Assembly: GCF_023721815.1 (NCBI RefSeq)
Contig: NZ_JAMDLI010000007.1
Coordinates: 859,237-923,236, forward strand
Origin: Pleomorphomonas sp. JP5
Lineage (GTDB): Bacteria > Pseudomonadota > Alphaproteobacteria > Rhizobiales > Pleomorphomonadaceae
Direction of reading: 5' to 3'
DNA length: 64,000 nucleotides
This document shows positions 54,551 through 63,158 of the stretch, in pieces. The notes under the pieces are model-generated. The model was not told where the DNA came from. It saw nothing but the letters and a program-made list of their open reading frames with translations, and did not search any database. The translations under genes and the position numbers were made by a program. Positions within the stretch are counted from its first letter, which is position 1. Each line of letters starts with the position of its first letter.

Positions 54551-54570
54551 TGCAGTCAGTCCTTGCTCGG

Positions 54571-55413
54571 TTAGCGCAGGTCGCCGATGGCGATGTGGTC
54601 CATGTCGTCGAACGTCTGGTTTTCGCCGCCCATCGCCCAGATGAAGGTGTAGGCGCTGGTGCCGCAGCCAGCATGGATCGACCAGGAGGGCGAAATGACC
54701 GCCTGTTCGTTCTGCACCAGGATGTGTCGGGTCTGGTTGCCTTCGCCCATCATGTGGAAGACGGCCTGTCCCTCGGGAATGTTGAAATAGGTGTAGATCT
54801 CCATGCGGCGCTCGTGGGTGTGGGCCGGCATGGTGTTCCAGACGCTTCCAGGCGCGAGCTGGGTGAGACCCATGGAAAGCTGGCAGGTCTCCAGCACGTC
54901 TGGATGGATGAACTGGTTGATGACGCGCTTGTTGGCGGTCGCCTCGTCGCCAAGCGGCTTCTTCTTGGCGTCCGTCATCGACAGGAAGGTGGTCTTGCAG
55001 GCTTTATGTGCCGGCGCCGACACCATGTAGAACTTGGCCGGCGCCTTGGGATCGTCGCTCCGGAAGGCGACCGACTTGGTACCCTTGGTGATGTAAAGAC
55101 AGTCCTGGAAGCCGAGCTGGAAGGTTTCGCCGTCGGCTTCGATGGAGCCGGCCCCGCCGATGTTGAAGATGCCGATCTCGCGGCGCTCCAGCACGTAGGC
55201 GGTGCCGAAGTTCTTCATGCAATCGATGCCCTTGTCGAGCGGCACCGCCTCGTTGACCGGCTTGCAGCCGAGCGTGACCATGCGGTCGACATGGGAGTAG
55301 ACGGCGACCACCTCGTCATCGCGGTAGAGGTTCTCGATCAGGAACTCCGCGCGCGTTTCCTCGGTGGTGTAGCGCTTGAAGTCCTTCTGGTTGGCCGAAT
55401 AGCGAATATCCAT
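54571..55413 (-). CDS. kduI: 5-keto-4-deoxyuronate isomerase
   Basis: 280 residues, cupin. Zinc-site motif PAHTHERRMEIYTYF supplies two His and a Glu; a further His lies in SWSIHAGCGTSAYTFIWAMGGEN. Isomerises 4-deoxy-5-ketouronate to 2,5-diketo-3-deoxygluconate, the substrate of KduD. 20 bases before kduD. Confidence 0.95.
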   Translation of the reverse strand: MDIRYSANQKDFKRYTTEETRAEFLIENLYRDDEVVAVYSHVDRMVTLGCKPVNEAVPLDKGIDCMKNFGTAYVLERREIGIFNIGGAGSIEADGETFQLGFQDCLYITKGTKSVAFRSDDPKAPAKFYMVSAPAHKACKTTFLSMTDAKKKPLGDEATANKRVINQFIHPDVLETCQLSMGLTQLAPGSVWNTMPAHTHERRMEIYTYFNIPEGQAVFHMMGEGNQTRHILVQNEQAVISPSWSIHAGCGTSAYTFIWAMGGENQTFDDMDHIAIGDLR

Positions 55414-55443
55414 TGGTGTCTCCGATGGTGAGAGGTGAGGCGA

Positions 55444-55905
55444 TCAGGCCTGGATCTTGACGACGACCTTGCGGACCTTGGCAGGTGCGCCCATGGCGCA
55501 CCCGGGCCTGTGGATGTCGGTGGGGTGGAAGATGGCGTAGGCGCCGGTGCCCAGAACGAGATCGGTCTCGTCGGCCACCGTGGCGAAGAACTGAATGTCG
55601 CGGCTTTCCAGAAGATCCTCCGACACCGGATTGTTGCCGGCGAGAGGCGCATAGCCGATGAGCTCTCGGCCGCTCGCCACGTACTGGATGTCGATGTAAA
55701 GGGCATGGGATTCGGGACGCTTGTCGGCCTTGGGCACCGTCTCGTAGTCCTGGATCAGAGCGAACAGGCGATCGCCGTCGATGTCGACGCGGCCGGCTGG
55801 CAAGGCGTTGATGTCGGTCTCCGCGAGAAAACGAAGCCCTCGCCGGATGTCCTCGGGCAGGTTGGCGGCGTCGCGGTCGAGCGTGGCGATATGACTGAGA
55901 TACAT
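55444..55905 (-). CDS. YhcH/YjgK/YiaL family protein
   Basis: 153 residues, beta-sandwich (DUF386). Motifs MYLSHIATLDRD, HALYIDIQYVASGRELIGYAPL and AIFHPTDIHRPGCA match the family, which is thought to act on N-acetylmannosamine or uronate sugars but whose reaction is not settled. Its place between kdgT and kduI supports a role on the uronate-derived sugar. Confidence 0.9.
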   Translation of the reverse strand: MYLSHIATLDRDAANLPEDIRRGLRFLAETDINALPAGRVDIDGDRLFALIQDYETVPKADKRPESHALYIDIQYVASGRELIGYAPLAGNNPVSEDLLESRDIQFFATVADETDLVLGTGAYAIFHPTDIHRPGCAMGAPAKVRKVVVKIQA

Positions 55906-55961
55906 CGGCTTTCTCCGGGAAGCGATTTTGGGGTCGGCGCTTGGCGTCGGCCCCTCCGCGA

Positions 55962-56954
55962 TTATTCGGCCGCTTGCAGCTTTTCGACCGGAAGGGGTGC
56001 TGGGGCGGCGCTTCTGACACGCTTGGCCCAGATGCCGGTCAGGATCGGCACCAGGATCGCCGTGGTGAGACAGGCGGCGGCGACCAGCGAGGTGGCGGCG
56101 GCGGCGGCCGGTTTGAAGGCAGGCACCATCTCCGCGATGATCATCGGGTTGGCGACCGCCGCTCCGGCGGTGGAGGAAGCCGCGAGGCCGGCGGTGCCGT
56201 TGCCGCCGCCGATCAACTTGTCGGCCAACATCAGCGGAATGCCAGTGATGATGATGACGATGACGCCGAGCAGGATGCCGCCAAGGCCGGTCTGGGCGAT
56301 GACATGCAGGTCGATGCCGTTACCGAGCGCGAAGCCGATGAACGGGATCAGCGTATGCACGCACTTGCCGAAGAAGTCCTTCAGGTCCTTGTCGAGGTTG
56401 CCGAGCAGGAAACCGACCAGGAAGGGCAGCACGGCGCCGACGAACAGATGCGGCTCGAAGGTGGCGACGCCGGCGGCGCCCAGGATGAACATCGACACCA
56501 GTGGGCCGGATTCGATCGACATCAGAACGAAGGCGCCAGCTTCTTCCTTGGTGCCGTACTGCTGCATCACCGCCGCATAGAGGCCGCCGTTGGTCATATC
56601 CATCGCGGCGCAGATGGCCAGCGCAGAAAAGCCGGCGAAGAGCCCGGCCTGCACGCCTTCGATCGGCAGGAACTGGGCGGCGGCGTAGGTGGCGGCCCAG
56701 GCGATCAGCGTCTTGACGATGACGAGATTGCCAGACTTGCGCAGCACGGTGCCGGTCGCACGGAGGTCGATTGTGGCGCCCATGCAAAAGAACCACACGG
56801 CGAGGATCGGCACCGTTCCGGAAACCAGTCCGTTGGTGAAGGAACCGAAGTACTTGCCGGCTTCCGGATAGAAGGTCTTGCACAGTGCGCCGAGGATCAG
56901 CGGCACCAGCATCAGCCCGCCAGGGACCTTATCGATCGTCTTCTTGATGTTCAT
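55962..56954 (-). CDS. kdgT: 2-keto-3-deoxygluconate permease
   Basis: 330 residues, ten or so membrane helices. Sequence [22 protein letters not shown] and [21 protein letters not shown] are the KdgT family pattern. Proton-linked uptake of KDG from outside the cell. 47 bases after kdgK. Confidence 0.95.
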   Translation of the reverse strand: MNIKKTIDKVPGGLMLVPLILGALCKTFYPEAGKYFGSFTNGLVSGTVPILAVWFFCMGATIDLRATGTVLRKSGNLVIVKTLIAWAATYAAAQFLPIEGVQAGLFAGFSALAICAAMDMTNGGLYAAVMQQYGTKEEAGAFVLMSIESGPLVSMFILGAAGVATFEPHLFVGAVLPFLVGFLLGNLDKDLKDFFGKCVHTLIPFIGFALGNGIDLHVIAQTGLGGILLGVIVIIITGIPLMLADKLIGGGNGTAGLAASSTAGAAVANPMIIAEMVPAFKPAAAAATSLVAAACLTTAILVPILTGIWAKRVRSAAPAPLPVEKLQAAE

Positions 56955-57001
56955 GATGACCTGTCATCTCCAGCGTGTGGAATGGTATTGGAGCTGTCGG
57001 C

Positions 57002-57961
57002 TTATCGACGCCGGGCGATCTCGTCGGCGAAGACGTCGGGGGTGGCGTCTTTCGGAATGATGGCGCCCCGGTGTTGCACGACGGCGCCTGCGACCGCGTG
57101 GGCGCGAAGCGCGGCGTCCGCTGGCGCGAGACCGAGGCTACGACCGAGGAGATAGGCGGCCGAGAAGCTGTCGCCAGCGGCGGTGGTGTCGACCACCTTG
57201 TCGACGGCGGTGGCGGGTACGGTCTCGATCTTGCCGCCGTGGACGATCGTGCAGGGTTTGGCGCCGTCCTTGATCACCACTTCGAGGCGCGGATTGGCCG
57301 CGAAGTGACTGGCGCCGGCCTCCGGCGTTGGGGCGATGCCGAGGACTTCGAGTTCTTCGACCGTCACCAGGACGCGGCTTGCGAAAGCGATGACCTCTTC
57401 ATAGGTGGCGCGCGTCGTCTCGACGTTCTCCCAAAGAAGCGGACGGTAGTTGCAATCGAAGTCGACGGCGACGCCATCGCGAGCGAGTTCGCCGAGGCGA
57501 GTGATGATACGAGCCCGGCTTTGCGGCTTCAGCACCGCGAGACTGATCCCGGAGAGGTAGATGTTGCTGTAGCCCGAAAGCGCGGTGAGGATGACATCGG
57601 ACCCGTCGGTCTCGAATGTCTCGCGAACGGCGGCTTCGCCGCGCCAGTAATAGAATCGGCGCTCGCCGGCGGTATCGGTTTTGATGAAGTAGAGGCCGGG
57701 GCGACGCCCCGGGCGACGCAGCACCAGTCGGTCGCCGACACCCTGGCTGCGCCAGAAAGCGGCCATAGCATCGCTGAACGGGTCGTCACCGATGGCGCTG
57801 ACATAGTCGACGAAGCTGCCGAGTTCCGTTCCAAGCCGCGCCATGTAGGCCGCCGTGTTGAAGGTGTCGCCACCGAAGGACTGCGTGATGCCGCCGTCGG
57901 GTCGCTCCTGCAGCTCGACCATGCATTCTCCGATGGCTGCCACGCGGATGTCCTTGGTCAC
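57002..57961 (-). CDS. kdgK: 2-dehydro-3-deoxygluconokinase
   Basis: 319 residues from GTG, PfkB family. ATP/substrate motifs GGDTFNTAAYMARLG and the active-site DTTAAGDSFSAAYLLG with its catalytic Asp. Phosphorylates KDG to KDPG, for an aldolase not present in the window. GTG at 57961 with GGAGG upstream; the longer frame to 58102 is less likely. First gene of the operon. Confidence 0.95.
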   Translation of the reverse strand: MTKDIRVAAIGECMVELQERPDGGITQSFGGDTFNTAAYMARLGTELGSFVDYVSAIGDDPFSDAMAAFWRSQGVGDRLVLRRPGRRPGLYFIKTDTAGERRFYYWRGEAAVRETFETDGSDVILTALSGYSNIYLSGISLAVLKPQSRARIITRLGELARDGVAVDFDCNYRPLLWENVETTRATYEEVIAFASRVLVTVEELEVLGIAPTPEAGASHFAANPRLEVVIKDGAKPCTIVHGGKIETVPATAVDKVVDTTAAGDSFSAAYLLGRSLGLAPADAALRAHAVAGAVVQHRGAIIPKDATPDVFADEIARRR

Positions 57962-58584
57962 ATCATCCTCCGATCGCTCGCCGTTCGAGCTCCGGGAGGG
58001 CGCTTGGCCTCCCCCATCCGTCTTGCTGGCTGCAACATCTACTTGCTGCCGCTCCAAGTCAATACGCATTAATCCATGTCTATATTCTGGAATCGCGTAC
58101 ACATCGAAAGTCTATATAGGACTCAAGGTACAGATAATCTGAAAATTCGCGTGGTTTTATTAAAGTATAAATTTCGACATGAGTTGGGTGTCGCATAATA
58201 TATACAATCTTATATACAAGATATATAAGGTATATGCGGGCATGATCGTCGTTATGTTTATTGATGAGTCGTTTTGGCGTGTTGGGAGGACTGCCGAGGA
58301 ATTCCGGTATGGTCGGCTGGCGTCAGGTTTCCACTTGAGGCGGACCGACTTATGCTGGAAAGGCGCGCGACCTTTGGTCGGCGGGCGTATCCGTATCGCC
58401 CCTGATCCGCGAGCTTGGCACTAACCCGCTCTGACTATTTTTCATATATCTGAAATACGAGATGGAGTCGGTTTGCCATCAGCGGAGTGGCGCGACGGAC
58501 GGGCGGCAGGCGCACCTCTCCGTCGGCCTCCTCGGGGAATCGACTGCGCATACGGCCACTAGGGCAGCCCATGGAGCGGACCCG
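57962..58584. other. AT-rich divergent regulatory region kdgK / GntR
   Basis: 623 bases with no supported gene, strongly AT-rich between about 58040 and 58270, unlike the surrounding DNA. Holds a palindrome at 58209-58229 and several further TATATAC-type repeats. A frame at 58179-58424 is probably non-coding. Confidence 0.6.
58209..58229. promoter_or_regulatory. Inverted repeat CTTATATA-N5-TATATAAG
   Basis: Two 8-bp arms around CAAGA, perfectly symmetric, in the spacer between kdgK and the GntR gene. A related TATATAC half lies about 20 bases to its left. Suits an operator for the divergent FCD-type regulator (inference), though AT runs can also be palindromic by chance. Confidence 0.4.
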
Positions 58585-59340
58585 ATGACGACATGGACCA
58601 TGAACGACAGTGGACGATCCCCGGTCGCCGCTGCGCCGGCTGGTGAGACGGCCGCCCAGTTGGTTCACCGCCGGCTGAGGGATGACATCGTGTCCATGCG
58701 TCGTCGTCCGGGTGACGTCATTTTCGAAAAAGAGATCGCCATCGAAGCCCGCGTCAGCCGGACGCCGGTTCGCGAAGCGCTTCTCCGCCTTGCCGACGAG
58801 AAGCTGATCGAGATCGTACCCAAGTCCGGAACCATGGTCTCCCGGATTCCGGCCGAGATTCTGCCCGAAATCATCGTTGCTCGCGCTGCGCTCGAGGCGG
58901 TGACCGTACGGGCGGCGGCCGAGAGCGCCAAAGGCTCCGACATAGCCGGCCTCAGGGCGATCATCGAACGCCAACGCGAGGCGCTTGCCACCGGGGATAT
59001 CGACGGCTTCCATGCTTCCGACGAGCTCATGCACCGGGCCATTGCCGAGGCGGGCAAGCTGCCGGGCCTGTGGGCGATGATCGTTCAGATCAAGGTTCAG
59101 CTCGACCGCTACCGCCGCCTGACCTTGCCTCAGCCGCATCGTATGGAGCGGGCGCTCGGCGAGCACGAAGAGATTGTCGACGCCATCGCCGATCGCGACC
59201 CGGCAGTGGCTGCGGCGGCCATGGATCGGCATCTTGATGGACTTCGCATCAGCCTCGCGCCGATCCGTGAGCTCAATCCAGACTATTTCTCGGGCGACGT
59301 CGGTGCCGTTTACGAGCGCTGGGCCGGCGAAACGGCCTGA
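58585..59340 (+). CDS. GntR-family (FCD) transcriptional regulator
   Basis: 251 residues. Winged HTH: VHRRLRDDIVSMRRRPGDVI, ARVSRTPVREALLRLADEKLIEI, SGTMVSRI; then the all-helical FCD ligand domain (about 95-240, VARAALEAVTVRAAAE; ASDELMHRAIAEAG; EHEEIVDAIADRD) with Asp/His metal-ligand positions. Divergent from the kdu/kdg operon, so likely its repressor, sensing KDG or a uronate. Start at 58585 with GGAGCGG upstream. Confidence 0.92.
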   Translation: MTTWTMNDSGRSPVAAAPAGETAAQLVHRRLRDDIVSMRRRPGDVIFEKEIAIEARVSRTPVREALLRLADEKLIEIVPKSGTMVSRIPAEILPEIIVARAALEAVTVRAAAESAKGSDIAGLRAIIERQREALATGDIDGFHASDELMHRAIAEAGKLPGLWAMIVQIKVQLDRYRRLTLPQPHRMERALGEHEEIVDAIADRDPAVAAAAMDRHLDGLRISLAPIRELNPDYFSGDVGAVYERWAGETA

Positions 59341-59531
59341 CCGTACCAAGGGACGCCTCCACGTCCTGTCGCAGACCTTCTTAAGTAAACAAACTTATAT
59401 GCTTTCGTATTATGCAGGTTGGTCTCAGGATTGACTGCAATTCGTGCGTGACAAACACAGGTTTTGCCTTGAGCCTATAGAGGTGGGAAGCCGGTATCCT
59501 CCCTGCCGGCCCCGACCTGAGGAGCCATGGC

Positions 59532-61307
59532 ATGATCGTGGCAGTCCGCCAACCGCCTCGCCTCGCCCCCGTCGAGACGTCACCTGTTGTTCGCCGTGAA
59601 GGCCGGCAGAGCGCCGAGATGGTGCTGTTCGGCCTTTACGAGATATCGAAGATACTCAACGCGCCCGTTCGTCTCGAAAGCATGCTGGCGAGCGTCGTCA
59701 ATATCCTTACGTCCTTCCTCGCCATGCGGCGCGGCATGATCGTCGTCATCGACGAGATTGGCGAACCGGAGATCGTGGCCACGGCCGGCTGGGCCGGCGA
59801 GGTGAAGGGGCGCCCGATCGACAGCCTTCCGCAGGCGGTCATCGATCGCATCGTCGCGACGCAGACGTCGCTCGTCGTTCAGGATACGGCCACCGACCCG
59901 CTGTTCGCCGATACGCCGGCCGCCCACGACCCCAGCCGCGTTTCTTTTGTCGGTGTGCCGATCAAGGACGATGTCAAGGTGATCGGGACGCTCAGCATCG
60001 ACCGCGTCTGGGACGGCTCGACCGACATCCGCATCGACGAGGACCTGCGCTTCCTCGCCATGGTCGCCAATCTCGTCGGGCAGGCGGTGCGTCTCCACCG
60101 TATCGTCGCTGCCGACCGCAAGCGCCTGATCGACGAGCGGTCACGCCTAGAGAAGGCGCTCGACGAAAAGCCCAAGCCGGCCCGAGTCCGGGTCAGCATC
60201 GGCGGCATCGTCGGCGACAGTCCGTCGGTGCGTCGCGTGATGGAGACGATCTCCATCGTCGCGCCGTCCAACTCCACGGTGCTATTGCGCGGGGAGAGCG
60301 GCACCGGCAAGGAGCTGTTCGCGCGCGCCATCCACGAACTGTCCAGCCGCAAGGCCAAGCCTTTCGTCAAGCTCAACTGCGCGGCCGTTTCCGAGAGCGT
60401 GCTCGAGTCCGAGCTGTTCGGCCACGAGAAGGGCGCCTTCACCGGGGCCATAGCTCTCAAGCCGGGCCGTTTCGAGCTTGCCAATGGTGGAACGTTGTTG
60501 CTCGACGAGATCGGCGAGATCTCGACAGCCTTCCAGTCGAAGCTGCTGCGCGTTCTGCAAGAGGGCGAGTTCGAGCGTGTCGGCGGCACCCGGACGCTGA
60601 AGGTTGACGTCCGTCTCATCTGCGCCACCAATCGCGATCTCGAAGCGGCCGTTGCAAAGGGCGACTTCCGCGCCGACCTCTACTATCGCATCAACGTCGT
60701 TCCGGTGTTTCTGCCGCCCCTGCGCGAAAGGCCCGGCGACATTCCGTTGCTTGCCCGCGCCTTTCTGGACCGCTTCAACCGCGAGAACAGCCGTCGCCTG
60801 AACATAACCGACAAGGCGCTCGATCTGCTGGGCAAGTGTTACTTCCCGGGCAACGTGCGCGAGCTGGAGAACTGCGTCCGCCGCACGGCGACGCTCTCCC
60901 GCAGCGACACCATCCGCCGCGAGGACTTTGCCTGCGCGCACGGCGAGTGCCTTTCGGCGACCTTGTGGACCGGCGCCCACCACGTGACGGCCGACGAACA
61001 GCTCACGGCCTTGAAGCGCGGCGAGGTTCTGGTGCCCGGTCTCAGGCCACCGGTGCCGCTACCGCCGACGGCGCGGCCACACGATTCGGTGGCCTACGCC
61101 GAGCCGCAAGCCGAAAGTCCGCTGTGCGAGCATGCCGGTCCCGACTGCCCTGCCATAGGTCATCGCGCGGGCGAGAAGGAGCGGCTGATCGATGCCATGG
61201 AGAAATCCGGCTGGGTGCAGGCCAAGGCAGCGCGTATCCTCGGCTTGACGCCCCGCCAGATCGGCTACGCGCTCAAGAAGCATCGCGTCGAGCTGAAGAG
61301 GTTCTGA
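59532..61307 (+). CDS. nifA: Nif-specific sigma-54 activator NifA
   Basis: 591 residues. N-terminal GAF domain (about 30-190), AAA+ domain (about 213-450) with Walker A GESGTGKELF and the sigma-54 contact loop GAFTGAI, then a linker and a C-terminal Fis-type HTH (KAARILGLTPRQIGYALKKHR). The linker holds four cysteines, C436-x11-C448-x19-C468-x4-C473, the redox/metal motif of oxygen-sensitive rhizobial NifA. Activates nitrogenase operons at low oxygen. GAGGAG ribosome site before the ATG at 59532. Confidence 0.97.
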   Translation: MIVAVRQPPRLAPVETSPVVRREGRQSAEMVLFGLYEISKILNAPVRLESMLASVVNILTSFLAMRRGMIVVIDEIGEPEIVATAGWAGEVKGRPIDSLPQAVIDRIVATQTSLVVQDTATDPLFADTPAAHDPSRVSFVGVPIKDDVKVIGTLSIDRVWDGSTDIRIDEDLRFLAMVANLVGQAVRLHRIVAADRKRLIDERSRLEKALDEKPKPARVRVSIGGIVGDSPSVRRVMETISIVAPSNSTVLLRGESGTGKELFARAIHELSSRKAKPFVKLNCAAVSESVLESELFGHEKGAFTGAIALKPGRFELANGGTLLLDEIGEISTAFQSKLLRVLQEGEFERVGGTRTLKVDVRLICATNRDLEAAVAKGDFRADLYYRINVVPVFLPPLRERPGDIPLLARAFLDRFNRENSRRLNITDKALDLLGKCYFPGNVRELENCVRRTATLSRSDTIRREDFACAHGECLSATLWTGAHHVTADEQLTALKRGEVLVPGLRPPVPLPPTARPHDSVAYAEPQAESPLCEHAGPDCPAIGHRAGEKERLIDAMEKSGWVQAKAARILGLTPRQIGYALKKHRVELKRF

Positions 61308-61314
61308 TCGTTCC

Positions 61315-61330
61315 TGTCGGAAGTCCGACA
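61315..61330 (+). promoter_or_regulatory. NifA upstream activator sequence TGT-N10-ACA
   Basis: TGTCGGAAGTCCGACA, a fully symmetric 16-bp match to the NifA site, eight bases after the nifA stop and about 75-90 bases upstream of the -24/-12 promoter, a suitable distance for DNA looping. Confidence 0.88.
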
Positions 61331-61404
61331 AGGGTGTGTCGCGTCACCGCCGCCCTTTGGAGGTTTTGATCTCATAACCGACTGAAAATAAAGGCATGAA
61401 TTTT

Positions 61405-61419
61405 TGGCACATGCCTTGC
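61405..61419 (+). promoter_or_regulatory. Sigma-54 promoter TGGCAC-N5-TTGC
   Basis: TGGCACATGCCTTGC fits the -24/-12 consensus exactly: GG and GC dinucleotides are 10 bases apart (61406-61407 and 61418-61419). Expected start about 61430, 25 bases before fdxN. Confidence 0.9.
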
Positions 61420-61454
61420 GATGCCCATGGCGGACCTTTCACGGAGATCTCGCC

Positions 61455-61649
61455 ATGGCCATGTCCATCAATGCCGACGATTGCACCACCTGCGGTGCCT
61501 GCGAGTGCGAATGCCCTTCCAAGGCCATCCGCATGAAGGGGGGCGTCTACGTCATCGACCCGCAGAAATGCACGGAGTGCGAGGGTGTAGCCGCCGCGCC
61601 GCAGTGCGACGACGTGTGCCCGTCCGGCGCCATTGCCAAGGCAGCCTGA
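61455..61649 (+). CDS. fdxN: nif-associated 2[4Fe-4S] ferredoxin
   Basis: 64 residues. First cluster [12 protein letters not shown] (C-x2-C-x2-C-x3-C-P), second [18 protein letters not shown] (C-x2-C-x8-C-x3-C-P), the longer loop typical of nif-linked FdxN-type ferredoxins. Carries electrons to nitrogenase or to cofactor assembly. Start at 61455 has GGAG upstream; first gene of the operon. Confidence 0.94.
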   Translation: MAMSINADDCTTCGACECECPSKAIRMKGGVYVIDPQKCTECEGVAAAPQCDDVCPSGAIAKAA

Positions 61650-61650
61650 C

Positions 61651-61950
61651 ATGCCCTTCGTCGAGCGGGAGCCGGAGATCGAAATCGATGGGCCGCCCCG
61701 CTTCCACCCCGGCGACAAGGTGATCGCGCGCCTCAACGTGAAGAACGACGGCACCTTCCCCGGACGCGATATCGGCGAGCGCCTCGTCCACAAGGGCGAC
61801 GTCGGCTACGTGCGGGACATCGGCACCTTCCTTCAGCAGTTCTACATCTATGCGGTCGAGTGGGTCGATCGCGGTGTCTTGGTCGGCATGCGCGCGCGCG
61901 AACTCGGCGCGCTCGATGCCCTTGAGAGGACGGAGCGTTCCGCGCCATGA
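61651..61950 (+). CDS. nifZ: Nitrogen fixation protein NifZ
   Basis: 99 residues. Characteristic FHPGDKVIARLNVKNDGTFPG and GDVGYVRDIGTFLQQFYIYAVEW. NifZ helps mature the P-cluster of the MoFe protein. Starts one base after the fdxN stop and overlaps nifT by four bases. Confidence 0.95.
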   Translation: MPFVEREPEIEIDGPPRFHPGDKVIARLNVKNDGTFPGRDIGERLVHKGDVGYVRDIGTFLQQFYIYAVEWVDRGVLVGMRARELGALDALERTERSAP

Positions 61951-62159
61951 AAGTGATGATCCGCCAGTCTGCAAAGGGGCTGTCCGCCTACGTCGCCAAG
62001 AAGGACCTCGAAGAGCCCATCGTCTCGCAGGAGAGGGACGATCTCTGGGGCGGCGCCGTCACCCTGAAGAACGGCTGGGTGCTGGATCTTCCCGACATGC
62101 CCTCCGAAACCCGCCTGCCGGTGACCGTCAACGCCCGCCGACGCGGCGAGGACGACTGA
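61947..62159 (+). CDS. nifT: NifT/FixU family protein
   Basis: 70 residues: MKVMIRQSAKGLSAYVAKKDLEEP, followed by LWGGAVTLKNGWVLDLPD, the family pattern. Function unknown, always with nif genes. ATGA overlap with nifZ. Confidence 0.95.
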   Translation: MKVMIRQSAKGLSAYVAKKDLEEPIVSQERDDLWGGAVTLKNGWVLDLPDMPSETRLPVTVNARRRGEDD

Positions 62160-62160
62160 C

Positions 62161-63030
62161 ATGAGCGCGCTCCTTGCCGGCGGCCAGCTTCAGACCATCT
62201 CCGGCGAGGCCGCGCGCGCCGCGCTGACCGATCTGCGCGCCGACCTTCTGGCCGATCGCCTCGCCCCCTACCTTGGCCCTGGTCTTCTGACGCTCGAAGG
62301 GGCATCGCCCGTCCCGGCTTCGCCGGAGGACGTCGCCGCCGCGCTGCAGAAGCGAGTGCCCGTCCCCGGCCGCATCCGTGGCAACATGTGGGCCGTCGCC
62401 CAATATATCGAAAGCCATCGCCACCGGCGTACGTTGAAGAAGCTGATGGTCGACGTCTTTGCCGGGGAACCCAGCCCTTCGGCCTTCCATCGCTATCTGG
62501 CCAAGCTTCCTCTCAGCCTCGTGGTCGACAGCTGGTACGACGGCACGCTGGCTGCCGCCATGGCGGATGCCGGGCGGACCGACGTCGTGGACGTGCAGGG
62601 GCAGTCGCGCGCCGCTCTCGGCGAGGATCGCTGGTATCGCTCCATCGATCTTGCTGGTGCCGACGCCGAGCCGGATAACGCGAGGACGCTGCTCTACAGG
62701 CCGCATGGCGGCATACGGCCGATTGGCGACGTGCTGGTTTCCGACAGCGATTACGTCGAGTCTCTGACGGAGATCGACATCCAGACGCCGATCCCGGAGG
62801 AGGTTCGCGCGCGACGGTCGACGCGCGGATTCCTGTTCCTCGGCTGTCGCTTTCACGACCAGATGCTCCGGACCTACGCGCGCCAGATCGTCAAGCGATC
62901 GGCGGGGCCGCATGCCTGTGTGGCCGACCTTGCGACACTGACAGTCAATGAGCGCCGCTTCCTGGCCGCCGAAGGGATTGCGGTGATCGACCTGCCGCTT
63001 GCGGAGGCGATGCAAAGCCTCGTTGGATGA
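62161..63030 (+). CDS. SIR2-like protein in the nif operon
   Basis: 289 residues. SIR2_2-type NAD-binding layout: a degenerate LAPYLGPGLLTLEG glycine loop, SLVVDSWYDGTLAAAM (in place of TTNYD-x2-LE), LYRPHGGIRPIGDVLVSDSDYVE with the candidate catalytic His, and GFLFLGCRFHDQMLR (the FIGYS-x2-D-x-x-L position). One base after nifT, so NifA-controlled. Sirtuin-like genes occur in nif loci of other alphaproteobacteria, but their role in fixation is unclear; NAD hydrolysis, deacylation or none are all open. Confidence 0.78.
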   Translation: MSALLAGGQLQTISGEAARAALTDLRADLLADRLAPYLGPGLLTLEGASPVPASPEDVAAALQKRVPVPGRIRGNMWAVAQYIESHRHRRTLKKLMVDVFAGEPSPSAFHRYLAKLPLSLVVDSWYDGTLAAAMADAGRTDVVDVQGQSRAALGEDRWYRSIDLAGADAEPDNARTLLYRPHGGIRPIGDVLVSDSDYVESLTEIDIQTPIPEEVRARRSTRGFLFLGCRFHDQMLRTYARQIVKRSAGPHACVADLATLTVNERRFLAAEGIAVIDLPLAEAMQSLVG

Positions 63031-63040
63031 CGCCGTGCCC

Positions 63041-63084
63041 AGCCACGAGAAGCAGATTCAAGCCCAGGGGGGCGTGGCTCTTTT
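63041..63084 (+). terminator. Possible terminator after the nif operon
   Basis: 7-bp stem AGCCACG/CGTGGCT with a 25-base loop followed by CTTTTC. Long loop makes it a weak candidate. Confidence 0.4.
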
Positions 63085-63158
63085 CAGTGCGGTACACCTT
63101 TTGAGCCACAACACCCTCTTGCTGTCGGCGGACTCTTTGAGGGGCTACGCGAGGCCCC

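Noticed and set aside
58179-58424. 81-codon plus-strand frame in the kdu spacer
   Set aside because: Its start lies in AT-rich repeat DNA, composition changes midway and there is no ribosome site or family.
58415-58430. TTGGCACTAACCCGCT resembling a sigma-54 promoter
   Set aside because: GG-to-GC spacing is nine instead of ten bases and the TTGC half is absent; no UAS nearby.
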